From: a virus | Length of the DNA stretch: 36,261 bases | Direction: 5' to 3' (one strand) | IMG/VR virus record: IMGVR_UViG_3300042881_000722 | Coordinates: 1 to 36,261 of that record | In this document: positions 29,441-36,261 of the stretch, piece by piece | How positions within the stretch are numbered: the stretch's first letter is position 1 | Layout: each line of letters opens with the position of its first letter | Position numbers and translations under genes: made by a program | The notes under the pieces: model-generated | Databases searched by the model: none | The model's input: the letters and a program-made list of their open reading frames with translations, nothing else | What the model was told of the DNA's origin: nothing

Positions 29441-31480
29441 TCAAAGCACCGGGAACGCCGTAGTCGGCGGGGTGAAAGCAGCGGTGTAACGGGCGATGCC
29501 TTTGGTGATGCGGAAGTCGTCGATGTAACCAAAATACGGATCTCCACCATCGGCAGCCATTGATCCAACAGAAAGTGGGACTGTATTGGCTACAAGGGAG
29601 CCGCTTAAAGTTGTATTAATAACTTCAGTCCCATTTAGAAATGCTTTGAATACTGTTCCGTATCTAACAAATGCAACATGGCTCCATGTATTTACAGAAA
29701 TTGATCCACCAGTTGCGTTTACTGCCCAACTTGAGCCACTAGTTGAGAACAAAGCCCAAAGAGCGCCACTACTGATGCCCGGAGAGAACGGACCGTAGTT
29801 TGGTGAAGACGGTCTCTTGCCACAAAATCCCTGAAATCCTGAGACGCTTGTCGGATAAACCCAAGCCTCAATGGTGAAATCCCCTGATCCAAATTCAAAA
29901 TTAGGATTGTGTGGGGCTGTTAAATAATCCCCCGTCCCATCGAAATACATCGACGACCCGCCGAACTTGCTTTGCGTCGTGCTGATCTGCGCGTTACCCA
30001 CCGTCTCAAGGTCGTTCTTGGACGTAGCGTCGTAGATGCCTGCGTTGGTGAAGTTGGTGAGAAGGGATGTACCAGAGACGGCGGTTGGCGGCGCGGTGGG
30101 AACAGTTAAAGTTGATTGAGTTGGATCGTAAACGGCCGTCCCCTTAACCACGCGAAGTCCGCTGATGTATCCATTAATAAGATCCACATTACCAGCGGTA
30201 TTTGTTCCAATGTCTGAATTGTTATCAGTCCAGTTGGTCGAGTTAGTACCTGTTGCTACACGAGAGCCGTTTACATAAATGCTATGCGTCGTTCCGCTTC
30301 TGACATAAACAAGATGGTTCCATTGGCTATTTGGAACAGTGCCTCCGGTTATAACCGTTGCAGAAGAATAAACAAAAAACGCCCCATTTGGATTTATTGC
30401 AAGACCAAACCCTGTTGCAGATGGATTTGCGTTCCTAAAATCTATCAACACATAAGTGGACGCATTTACGCTATAAGTCCAACCTTCAACGGTAAAATTG
30501 CCAGTGCCGAATGCAAAAGCAGAATTTGCTGGGCCGGAAAGATAATCCCCGCTCCCATCAAAATACCCACTCCCGCCATTTGTCGCTGCACTCCACGCTG
30601 CCGTGGGGTTGAACGGGCTGAAGGCTTGGACGGATGGAGAGCCATTTACCGTAATCGCAAACGCATTTGACGAGTTATCAGAAAACCTATTGGATTGGCA
30701 GGTCAACAACGAGGTGCCAGAGATAGCCGTAAGCGGCGTTGTGCTAGGCGTGAAGTTGGTCGTATAGACAGCGGTGCCTTTGACAATACGGGCGTTTGAG
30801 ATGTAACCAATCCATACCTCGCCTGCCGTCGTAGACCCGCCAATCTTCGGGCCGGTTGTACCACCATCGCTTTGAGTAGAAGAATTGGTAAACGATCCAC
30901 TTGAAACACCGTTAATCCAATATGTCCAAGTGTTACCACTACGAGTTAGCGCAACATGATTCCAAAAATTAAATACTAACGAGTTAGTTGAAGCGCCTAC
31001 ATATCCGCTATTTGTAAAGACATTTAAGGTTAGGGCGTTCGCCGGTCTCATAAAAGCAAAACCAGTGGTATTTGCCGCGCTTGTTCGTATTTCAAAAATC
31101 GGCATCGGTGCGCCCGCGTTGGTGCCCGTTGGGTAAACCCACGCCTCTACCGTAAAGTCTCCTGTACCAAAATTAAACGCTGTGTTAGCAACCGTATTTA
31201 AATACTGTCCGCTAGTTCCGTCAAAGTAATTGCTCCACCCCGTCTGCGAGAACGGCGAGAACGTACCCTGCGTCGTGTTGCCGTTGCGGGTGATCGTAAA
31301 GTTGTTCGTTGAGCCGTCAAGGAACGTATTGTTCTGCGCTCCGTTGGTGCCGTTACCGGGCAGCAGCAGAGTGGTGTACTCAAAGTCCGGGTCAGAGACG
31401 ACCGGAGGCAGCGCACCGCTTTCGGTACGATCAAACGTCCGAACACTAGTCCGGCTCGCCGTGCGCTCAAAGGTACGCAT
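29441..31480 (-). CDS. Triple LamG/concanavalin-A-like adhesin
   Basis: The 679 residues comprise a short N-terminus and three tandem LamG-like jelly-roll domains of about 210 residues: about 36-250, 256-460 and 470-675. Each has the string FDG-x-G-x-YL, then FTVEAW/FTVEGW/FTIEAW, W-x-HV/HL, and ends in GYI-x-x-R-KG-A-Y (226-240, 437-451, 651-665). Such domains bind glycans, so it is likely a receptor-binding or adhesion component of the virion. The domain cores are AT-rich (about 33-43% G+C in several 60-base lines) against mid-50s percent elsewhere, a sign of separate origin or relaxed codon use. Confidence 0.88.
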   Translation of the reverse strand: MRTFERTASRTSVRTFDRTESGALPPVVSDPDFEYTTLLLPGNGTNGAQNNTFLDGSTNNFTITRNGNTTQGTFSPFSQTGWSNYFDGTSGQYLNTVANTAFNFGTGDFTVEAWVYPTGTNAGAPMPIFEIRTSAANTTGFAFMRPANALTLNVFTNSGYVGASTNSLVFNFWNHVALTRSGNTWTYWINGVSSGSFTNSSTQSDGGTTGPKIGGSTTAGEVWIGYISNARIVKGTAVYTTNFTPSTTPLTAISGTSLLTCQSNRFSDNSSNAFAITVNGSPSVQAFSPFNPTAAWSAATNGGSGYFDGSGDYLSGPANSAFAFGTGNFTVEGWTYSVNASTYVLIDFRNANPSATGFGLAINPNGAFFVYSSATVITGGTVPNSQWNHLVYVRSGTTHSIYVNGSRVATGTNSTNWTDNNSDIGTNTAGNVDLINGYISGLRVVKGTAVYDPTQSTLTVPTAPPTAVSGTSLLTNFTNAGIYDATSKNDLETVGNAQISTTQSKFGGSSMYFDGTGDYLTAPHNPNFEFGSGDFTIEAWVYPTSVSGFQGFCGKRPSSPNYGPFSPGISSGALWALFSTSGSSWAVNATGGSISVNTWSHVAFVRYGTVFKAFLNGTEVINTTLSGSLVANTVPLSVGSMAADGGDPYFGYIDDFRITKGIARYTAAFTPPTTAFPVL

Positions 31481-31483
31481 GGA

Positions 31484-31771
31484 TTAGTAAGTCGGAGCAG
31501 GAACGCGCAAAGCCATTGCATAGACGCCGGTAGCCGTTGCGATGTTGGCTCGGATTTCACCAGCGCCAAGCTCAAAAATGCCACCGCCGCTTGCAGTCAA
31601 TGTCGTATTAGTGCCGACATCCTGTGCGGTTCCGTTCGGGCCTTTGCATTGCAGCTTGACCGTGCCGCCGCCAAAGGTGCCTTCGACGCGAAACTCACCG
31701 CGACCACCCGGCCACGGAACCCATGAACCAGTCGCGCTAGCGTTAGATGCGAGAACAATACCTACTGCCAT
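31484..31771 (-). CDS. Small beta-rich virion or fibre-associated protein
   Basis: The 95-residue product is Gly/Thr/Ala-rich and beta-like (FRVEGTFGGGTVKLQCKGPNGTAQDVGTNTTLTASGGGIFEL). It occurs between two fibre-type genes. Proteins like this are found in many phages among tail fibre genes. It may form a short trimer. No enzymatic motif is present. It ends 3 bases before the start of the LamG gene, so the two are likely co-expressed. Confidence 0.72.
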   Translation of the reverse strand: MAVGIVLASNASATGSWVPWPGGRGEFRVEGTFGGGTVKLQCKGPNGTAQDVGTNTTLTASGGGIFELGAGEIRANIATATGVYAMALRVPAPTY

Positions 31772-31783
31772 TTCAGTCTCCGA

Positions 31784-32572
31784 TTAGGCGATTCGATTGA
31801 TGTTTGCGATGACCGATGGGGTAATCGGCCTAGTGGGGGAAGTCTGTGCAGCCGTGAAATCCAGCGTGACGGCTGCGTTTGGCGTTGACCACATCACCTC
31901 GATGTAGTCGCTAGCAGCCAACTGAAGCGTGAACACGATCGTTATGACAGCAGTACCGGGGACGCCGCCACCTTGAGCCGGAACCGTTGCGTCAGTATTG
32001 GAGTTGGCGATGTTGGTGCCGTTCTTGCGCAGCCAGAAGCTGACAATATGCGACGAGCTGTCGGTGTTCTTCAGCAACAGATTGAAATCGAACTTGTAGA
32101 ATCCAGCCCGAGTAACCGTGATTCGGCTATTCGACACAACCGAGATGCCACTTGAATAGTCCGTCGTCCCCAAGAGGACAGCGGTAGCTGTGTTGATGGT
32201 AGCCGTCTGATCGGCAAGGCTCGAGAACGCGCCGTAATCGTTTTCGGTAATGCGACCGATCGGAACGCTGCCAACCGTCAGAACGCCATCCTTGCGCACC
32301 GACCACTTGCTCACACCGCCAACTTGGAGATCATCAAGCAGAGAGCCAGCATCCGAGGCGGTATCCGTGACGTTAAACACACGAGCCTTAAACGTCGTCA
32401 GCGCGTTGTTCCAAGTCGCAGCCAGCGCACCGATCGACTTGCCGACGATCGCAGCCGCAGTCGCCTTCTTGGTCTCAGCAGATCCGGTGTCGTTAATCGG
32501 CAATACGTCAGCAGCAGGATCGATGGAATCCTGCGCGAGAGACGTTAGCGCCGATATCTTCTTGGTCGCCAT
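31784..32572 (-). CDS. Tail fibre / receptor-binding protein
   Basis: The 262-residue protein has a fibre-type N-terminus (KISALTSLAQDSIDPAADVLPINDTGSAETKKAT), a short linking helix, and a C-terminal beta domain from about 110. That domain has RAGFYKFDFNLLLKN and VSFWLRKNGTNIANSNT, a pattern seen in C1q-like or head-binding jelly-roll tips of fibres. It is likely trimeric. Its position next to terminase and the LamG adhesin, far from the tailspike, gives the phage two adhesion gene clusters. ATG overlaps the preceding TAA by one base. Confidence 0.8.
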   Translation of the reverse strand: MATKKISALTSLAQDSIDPAADVLPINDTGSAETKKATAAAIVGKSIGALAATWNNALTTFKARVFNVTDTASDAGSLLDDLQVGGVSKWSVRKDGVLTVGSVPIGRITENDYGAFSSLADQTATINTATAVLLGTTDYSSGISVVSNSRITVTRAGFYKFDFNLLLKNTDSSSHIVSFWLRKNGTNIANSNTDATVPAQGGGVPGTAVITIVFTLQLAASDYIEVMWSTPNAAVTLDFTAAQTSPTRPITPSVIANINRIA

Positions 32573-32736
32573 TACATCATCCCACGAGCGCGCTTGGCAG
32601 CCTCATCCTTGCGCTTGGCAATCATCTGGGCAGCATTCATCTCGCCCTGCTTCATGCCTTCTTCCATGCCCTGAGCTTGACCCTTCTTCTTGCCCTTCTT
32701 GTACAGGCCCTTTCCGGCCATAGCCATTGCGCTCAT
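32572..32736 (-). CDS. 54-residue basic protein beyond terminase
   Basis: ATG at 32734-32736, TAA at 32572-32574. The excellent CGGAGGTGG site lies 4-10 bases upstream, and the start shares one base with the stop of the preceding gene. The sequence is Lys/Met/Gln-rich (KGLYKKGKKKGQAQ, then a helical KQGEMNAAQMIAKRKDEAAKR). Small basic proteins here could bind DNA during packaging. No family is known to me. Confidence 0.72.
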   Translation of the reverse strand: MSAMAMAGKGLYKKGKKKGQAQGMEEGMKQGEMNAAQMIAKRKDEAAKRARGMM

Positions 32737-32933
32737 CAGCCACCTCCGAGCAAACGCGAAACCGCAACCGAACCAGTCTGCTGACTACCCGGTGTCGACA
32801 TGATCGTAGATGCGCGGCCACGGCGACGAGCCATGCGGCGCTGCTCGATGCGCGAGAGCTGCGCCTCATCCACCGTCGGAGGCGGGGGCGTCGGCTCGAT
32901 CTTCGGCATCTTCGGCTTAAAAAGACTTGACAT
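32736..32933 (-). CDS. Small conserved phage protein after terminase
   Basis: The 65-residue product has a Pro-rich N-terminal part (PKMPKIEPTPPPPTVDEAQL), then a basic run (RIEQRRMARRRGRASTIM), and a short Gly/Ser/Leu end. Such a peptide is found beside TerL in many podoviruses (the ending SxLLGG is typical). The basic region may contact DNA or the terminase. It is followed by the 54-residue protein with an overlapping start. Role unknown. Confidence 0.75.
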   Translation of the reverse strand: MSSLFKPKMPKIEPTPPPPTVDEAQLSRIEQRRMARRRGRASTIMSTPGSQQTGSVAVSRLLGGG

Positions 32934-32963
32934 CTGGCGCTCCTTTCGGGTTGCGCAAGTAGT

Positions 32964-34340
32964 CTACCCCAGCACCCTGTAGTCTGCTACTGCCACTTGA
33001 TGGCTTGGACGACGGGCTTGTTCCGTACCGCGGAACGGCTTGCGACCCTTGGCGAGATACCGGAATGCGTCTGCGTAATGCGACGTCCAATCGTGCAGCG
33101 GCTTGTCCTTGAACCGCTGGAGCTTATCGTCGTATTCGCGCCTGTACTGCCGCAGGGCGTCGAGAGCGCGAGTCATCCTACCCTTCGCCTCGTCTGCCGT
33201 TTCGCCCGGGAACGGATCTGGTGCGGTATTGAACTCGGTCGCAGGCAGCATCATTCGCGCAGCTTGGATACCATCGTCCACCGAGTCGCGCTCGAGGATG
33301 CGAGGCTTGAGACCGTAGCCAGCAGCGACCTGCACTCGAGACTGCCCAGATCCCCACTCCTGCACAGCGCCGTCATGCGGCCAGATGTGATCGCCGTAGA
33401 CGTAATCCATCGCGAGCAGCTTCTTGACGTACCACTCGAGCCCGACGCCGGAGCCTTCGAGTACGTTGATGATGCGCACCTTGTGACCGATGAGCTGGTA
33501 GAACCAGATGATCGTGGAGTCGCCGACACCGATATCCCATGCCGTGCCGACAGGCTGGCCGATAACGTGCGGGAAGTCGCCGATCCTGCCGTTGGCTTCT
33601 GCGCTGCGGATCAGCTCCGATAGATATGCACCCGGGATGTCTGCGTCGAAGTCGCAATAGTATTCCTGCCGGATGATCGCTTCGGCTTCCTTGTCGCCGC
33701 GCTCCATGCGCAGCTCTTTGCGCTCGCGCTGAATCGTCGCGATCGGAATCGCTTTCGTATCCTCGACGGTGAGCACCTGACCGAACCAGTCAGCATCCTG
33801 CTTGGCGTACTCGACTAGCCGAGCAAAGTGGTTCCTGCCGCGGGGTGTCGAGATGAAGATCGCCCAGCCGCCGTTCTCTGCAAGGATCGGACGCAGGAAT
33901 GCCCACGCATTCGGATCTGCCATCGCGTACTCGGAGAACACGACGCCGACCGGAGGCGAGCCGACAAGGCTGTTGTAGTTGTCCGATCCGACGACTTGCC
34001 ATGTCGAGCCGTTCTTGAACCGGATAAACATATCCTGCTCACGAGTGCTCTCGCGCAGCTCCATCGGGAATGCGTCATCGATGCGGCGCTTGCCGGTGTG
34101 CGGATTGACGGCATCCCAGATTGCTTTGCGCGACTGGTTGGCCTGCGGAAGCATATGCCACACAGATCCGACGCGAGTCATCATGGACACAGCAGCCCAA
34201 TGCAGGCTTATGTCGTCCTTACCGGATCGACGGTGCCAAGCCAGAGCAAGGCGCTTGGTGCCGCTCTCGAGCGCACCCCATGCCCCCATTTGGTACGGTC
34301 TTGGTCTCCAGCCGTTATGCGGCAGGGTTATTGTCGGCAT
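32964..34340 (-). CDS. terL: Terminase large subunit
   Basis: The 458-residue packaging motor has both expected halves. ATPase: Walker A-like HRRSGKD (36-42), Walker B region VGVVFSEYA (131-139, with Ser where many TerL have Asp), and the coupling motif STPRG (164-168). Nuclease: DIGVGD with D269 and D274, later PHDG, and the C-terminal HDWTSHYADAFRYL. It translocates DNA through the portal and cuts the concatemer. The start at 34338-34340 overlaps terS by 26 bases. The Ser variant at the Walker B is common among related podovirus enzymes. Confidence 0.95.
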   Translation of the reverse strand: MPTITLPHNGWRPRPYQMGAWGALESGTKRLALAWHRRSGKDDISLHWAAVSMMTRVGSVWHMLPQANQSRKAIWDAVNPHTGKRRIDDAFPMELRESTREQDMFIRFKNGSTWQVVGSDNYNSLVGSPPVGVVFSEYAMADPNAWAFLRPILAENGGWAIFISTPRGRNHFARLVEYAKQDADWFGQVLTVEDTKAIPIATIQRERKELRMERGDKEAEAIIRQEYYCDFDADIPGAYLSELIRSAEANGRIGDFPHVIGQPVGTAWDIGVGDSTIIWFYQLIGHKVRIINVLEGSGVGLEWYVKKLLAMDYVYGDHIWPHDGAVQEWGSGQSRVQVAAGYGLKPRILERDSVDDGIQAARMMLPATEFNTAPDPFPGETADEAKGRMTRALDALRQYRREYDDKLQRFKDKPLHDWTSHYADAFRYLAKGRKPFRGTEQARRPSHQVAVADYRVLG

Positions 34341-34701
34341 CGGTTAGGCGAACCACGTTGACGGTCAGACCGACGTTGCCGGAGTGCTCGACCTCGGCTT
34401 TGTCGCCGTATCGTTTGGGTAGGAACTTGGACGCGAACCACTTGCGAGCATCCAGCTCGACCCGAGCCTGCTGGGCATCGATGACGCCAGAGCGCATATC
34501 CTCGATGACTTGCTCGGCCTTCTCGACCTGATCCTGCGCCAGAGCTTCTAATGCGCGCGCGTAGTGGTCGCCCGAATTGACTCTCAACGCCGTCGTCCTA
34601 AACGTCGAGCGGCTGATTCCTACTTCCGCGCAGGCCGATCGCTCGGACATTCCGTCCTCGATCAGCTCCAATACGCGCCGAACTTGCTCGGCTTTATCCA
34701 T
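34315..34701 (-). CDS. terS: Terminase small subunit
   Basis: The 128-residue protein has an N-terminal helix-turn-helix (EQVRRVLELIEDGMSERSACAEVGISRSTFRTTALRV, about 5-42), then helices for oligomerisation (YARALEALAQDQVEKAEQVIEDM), and a short C-terminal part. This fits TerS, which recognises phage DNA and stimulates TerL. TGATG overlap with the upstream small gene and 26-base overlap with terL show coupling. The packaging site could not be located. Confidence 0.92.
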   Translation of the reverse strand: MDKAEQVRRVLELIEDGMSERSACAEVGISRSTFRTTALRVNSGDHYARALEALAQDQVEKAEQVIEDMRSGVIDAQQARVELDARKWFASKFLPKRYGDKAEVEHSGNVGLTVNVVRLTDADNNPAA

Positions 34702-34856
34702 CAGCCCTTACGCTTTGCAGCGCCCTTCTTGGCGGCAGCGGATCGCTTCGTAGCGTAGGCGATTGCCACGGCTTGCTTAGTTGGCCGGCCAGCCTTGATC
34801 TCGGTGCGAATATTCTCGCGGAAAGCCTTTGCAGATGAACTCTTGATGAGTGGCAT
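34701..34856 (-). CDS. 51-residue basic phage protein
   Basis: ATG 34854-34856, TGA 34701-34703. The sequence (MPLIKSSSAKAFRENIRTEIKAGRPTKQAVAIAYATKRSAA) is a very recurrent small protein of podoviruses, normally close to terminase. It is helical and basic, compatible with DNA binding. Its role is not known to me. It was found from the DNA sequence because it is too short for most gene callers. It overlaps the terS start by one base. Confidence 0.82.
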   Translation of the reverse strand: MPLIKSSSAKAFRENIRTEIKAGRPTKQAVAIAYATKRSAAAKKGAAKRKG

Positions 34857-34859
34857 GGT

Positions 34860-35162
34860 CTAGTCCTTCTTGGCCTTGTTTCGCGCGCTAATCGCTCGGG
34901 CCTTCGCTCGAGCATCTTCCTTCGAGCTGGCACCCCATGCGCGCAGGGCGAGTGCCAATCGTGTCGGTCGTCCCTTCTCGTCCTTCATCGGGCCGGGAGC
35001 GTTGCCCATTCTCGCGAGGAAGGAAGCGCGCCGCGGGTTGTCACCGGACTTCACGGGAGCCTTGAGGTTCATGCCCTCGGCCTTCGCGGATCGACGGCCA
35101 GCCTCGTTGAGACCACCCTTCGGATTCTGTCCAGCCTTACGCTGCCATGCAGGCGTTTTCAC
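34860..35162 (-). CDS. Conserved small phage protein (DUF6321-like)
   Basis: The product is 100 residues with the strongly conserved opening KTPAWQRKAGQNPKGGLNEAGR, then NLKAPVKSGDNPRRASFLARMGNAPG and ALRAWGASSKEDARAKARAIS. I recall many marine and freshwater phages carrying this protein near terminase. The family name is from memory. It is rich in Lys/Arg and could bind nucleic acid. Start GTG 35160-35162. Function unknown. Confidence 0.85.
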   Translation of the reverse strand: MKTPAWQRKAGQNPKGGLNEAGRRSAKAEGMNLKAPVKSGDNPRRASFLARMGNAPGPMKDEKGRPTRLALALRAWGASSKEDARAKARAISARNKAKKD

Positions 35163-35166
35163 GGGA

Positions 35167-35376
35167 CTAATCTCGTTTCCGTCGACGGCGTGTCGCGATC
35201 TTCGTAGAAGGGGACTCTGCCTTCGGTTCTGCCTCCGAGGCGGGTGGGTGCAACGGCTTGCGCGCCTGCGAGACGAGTTGCTCGAGCCGCAATCGGACGG
35301 AACGCAGCAGCGCCGAGACGGATTTCGCCAGCGATGCCACGCCTGACCGGAGGGAGTTCATTGTCACCCGTGTCAC
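35167..35376 (-). CDS. Hypothetical 69-residue protein, frame uncertain
   Basis: The start is GTG at 35374-35376, overlapping the preceding stop (GTGA). The product has a helical hydrophobic half (NSLRSGVASLAKSVSALLRSVRLRLEQLV) and a very basic tail (RRRRKR). A second frame (35159-35398) is equally long, has GAGG before its start, and overlaps the next GTG (GTGA). I prefer this frame because third-position G+C is higher by hand count (about 71% against about 62%) and rare AGA/AGG/TTA codons are fewer. Either could be right. Confidence 0.5.
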   Translation of the reverse strand: MTRVTMNSLRSGVASLAKSVSALLRSVRLRLEQLVSQARKPLHPPASEAEPKAESPSTKIATRRRRKRD

Positions 35377-35567
35377 CGAGCCGCGCTGACTTTGCCACCG
35401 AATCCTCGCATCAGGAACGATCGCAGTTCAGCCGCGGTCTTAAACTTAACCTTGAGTTCGAGTTCGCCGGCCTCTTCGCCTTCGTCCTCGCTCTCGCCTT
35501 CCTTGTAGTCCTCGCCCTCGTCCATCATCTCGAGGTGCTTTGCGAGCATGGATGCGCCTTTGCCCAT
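35373..35567 (-). CDS. Acidic 64-residue phage protein
   Basis: ATG 35565-35567, sharing bases with the preceding TGA. A GTG one codon earlier is also possible. A very acidic middle (DEGEDYKEGESEDEGEEAGELE) is followed by KVKFKTAAELRSFLMRGFGG, a short basic helix. The charge separation suggests a DNA mimic or a partner for a basic protein such as the 49-residue neighbour. No family known. Confidence 0.72.
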   Translation of the reverse strand: MGKGASMLAKHLEMMDEGEDYKEGESEDEGEEAGELELKVKFKTAAELRSFLMRGFGGKVSAAR

Positions 35568-35716
35568 CACTTCGACCTCATCGCGGTTTTCGCAGATTCC
35601 CGAAACGCCTTCGCTGTCGGCGCACCTTTGCTGCCCGGCTTACGCATCTTCTCGCCGCTTCCGGCCTTGATGCGCTCGCGCTTGGCATGGATGTTTGCGT
35701 AGAGACCTTGTTTCAT
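35567..35716 (-). CDS. 49-residue Lys/Arg-rich phage protein (MKQGLYANIHAKRERI type)
   Basis: ATG 35714-35716, TGA 35567-35569. The sequence begins KQGLYANIHAKRERIKAGSGEKMRKPGSKGAPTAKAFRESAK, a stretch that recurs in very many tailed phages as a short conserved protein. Its role is unknown to me. It is highly basic and could bind nucleic acid. It is too short for automated callers but well supported by similarity and by its tight overlap with the next gene. Confidence 0.85.
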   Translation of the reverse strand: MKQGLYANIHAKRERIKAGSGEKMRKPGSKGAPTAKAFRESAKTAMRSK

Positions 35717-35725
35717 ATCAAGATT

Positions 35726-35914
35726 CTATGCCGCGGTTGGGGGCTCGTCTACCGGCTTTTTGCGTACCCGAGCACCACGGGCAAACTCCAGCACCTTCGC
35801 CGATGGTGGCGGCGGGTTGCAATCGACGCATCTGATCCAATCGCCGTATCCATCGTTGATCCAGCCGCTATTGTTGCAGCCGGGACACGGTGCCAGCTTG
35901 ATTCCATCACTCAC
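35726..35914 (-). CDS. Zinc-ribbon-like small protein
   Basis: The 62-residue product starts from GTG 35912-35914, in a GTGA overlap with the preceding gene and after GGAG. Two CxxC pairs (CPGC and CVDC, about residues 10-32) around GWINDGYGDWIR strongly suggest a zinc ribbon. The C-terminus is Pro/Arg-rich. The longer open frame upstream to 35983 has no family support. No function known. Confidence 0.75.
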   Translation of the reverse strand: MSDGIKLAPCPGCNNSGWINDGYGDWIRCVDCNPPPPSAKVLEFARGARVRKKPVDEPPTAA

Positions 35915-36108
35915 GAATCCAGTCTCCGTTCGTATTCTTTCAACACCCGGCGCGCCCAGATCGAGGGGCCATCGTCCTGCCATCTTGAGATCCGCTTCAG
36001 CACCCGTTCGTATTCACGCATGGTATGCCAAGCGATCGCGAGCGTCACGATGGTATCTACGTTGTTCAATTCTTCGTCGGTAACATCGTCGTCCGTAACG
36101 GTATACAT
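35911..36108 (-). CDS. Small helical phage protein
   Basis: The product is 65 residues from ATG 36106-36108. A TTG ten codons upstream is open, but the ribosome site GAGGGAAGG lies between them and favours this ATG. The sequence is acidic at the N-terminus (TDDDVTDEELNNVDTIV) then helical and aromatic (AIAWHTMREYERVLKRISRWQDD). It is overlapped by the tail of the split coiled-coil gene (36066-36108). Function unknown. Confidence 0.75.
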   Translation of the reverse strand: MYTVTDDDVTDEELNNVDTIVTLAIAWHTMREYERVLKRISRWQDDGPSIWARRVLKEYERRLDS

Positions 36109-36261
36109 GACCCTTCCCTCAAGTAAGGCGGTATCCAATCTTTACCGAAGTCGAAGGGTTCCGGCAAACCAAGTTCGACGCGGGATATTTCGCGGTGAAC
36201 TGTTGCAAGTTGTTGATTTAGATTTCTTACTTCGGCCCAGAGCCTTTGCAGATTTTCTTCC
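36066..36261 (-). CDS. 3' part of the gene split by the window edge
   Basis: This is the continuation of the 66-residue coiled-coil protein whose ATG is at 130-132. In this copy the first two codons are missing because the repeat covers only bases 1-127. It ends at TGA 36066-36068. The last 15 residues (CIPLRTTMLPTKN region) overlap the following gene. In a circular map the gene is uninterrupted, which supports circularity. Confidence 0.6.
   Translation of the reverse strand, partial: EENLQRLWAEVRNLNQQLATVHREISRVELGLPEPFDFGKDWIPPYLREGSCIPLRTTMLPTKN
36135..36261. repeat. Terminal direct repeat, copy 2 (contig overlap)
   Basis: Identical to bases 1-127; see copy 1. One copy should be removed to obtain the circular genome of 36,134 bp. 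Confidence 0.95.

Noticed and set aside
36135-36261. Physical T7-like terminal repeat
   Set aside because: The repeat length equals a standard k-mer, lies inside coding sequence and the gene is intact across the join, so an assembly overlap is simpler.
1-36261. CRISPR array, insertion sequence, integrase or tRNA gene
   Set aside because: None seen in reading both strands; no regularly spaced repeats beyond the terminal pair and the protein-level LamG repeats.

Overview
This window looks like a complete, circularly closed genome of an uncultured tailed phage (Caudoviricetes) with podovirus-type virion genes. The first 127 bases (1-127) recur exactly as the last 127 (36135-36261), one gene reads straight through that join, and the operon on either side is continuous. 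I therefore read it as a circular contig of 36,134 bp written out with a 127-base assembly overlap. A Gram-negative, probably proteobacterial, host is inferred from the lambda/Enterobacteria-type recombination genes (RusA, NinB, DUF1364, YqaJ exonuclease), the T4-type lysozyme with 3-TM holin, and purine-rich Shine-Dalgarno sites. Overall G+C is mid-50s percent by eye.

Layout. (1) 2109-6068, + strand: a 4-kb early operon of 13 tightly overlapping genes. It encodes a Sak3/DUF1071-type annealing protein, a YqaJ exonuclease, a small SSB-like protein with an acidic tail, NinB, an HNH-like DUF1364 protein, several zinc-ribbon microproteins and small unknowns. (2) 1992-2108: divergent control region with a TTGACA promoter and repeated TGTTAGCA half-sites between the early operon and a lone Cro-type repressor on the - strand. 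(3) 1-1374 continuing across the join to about 34700, - strand: DUF3310, RusA and a run of small conserved phage proteins. (4) 34701 down to 31484: small and large terminase, then fibre-type proteins. (5) 31480-27143: a triple LamG adhesin, two small proteins, and the portal. (6) 27140-25563: two single-TM proteins, holin, lysozyme with an E/C/T catalytic triad, and a Cys-rich protein overlapping it out of frame. (7) 25558-21166: HTH-metallophosphoesterase, membrane protein, Bbp19-like protein, scaffold, then a promoter/terminator/structured leader ahead of the major capsid gene, and two small proteins. (8) 21147-6032: T7-like tail tube A and B, internal virion proteins, a 2270-residue ejection protein with an embedded RadC-type JAMM peptidase motif, and a pectate-lyase-fold tailspike.

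How it works together. The virion plan is T7-like (portal, tail tube A/B, gp13/14/15/16-like core, tailspike). The early region is lambda-like and consists almost entirely of homologous recombination. I find no DNA polymerase, primase, helicase, replication initiator, RNA polymerase, integrase or CI repressor. The phage presumably replicates with host machinery, with recombination as its own contribution. About 32 kb of - strand genes appear to be served by host-type promoters only. I cannot point to a proven new system. The best leads are the recombination-only early operon, the capsid-gene leader RNA, and the giant JAMM-bearing ejection protein.
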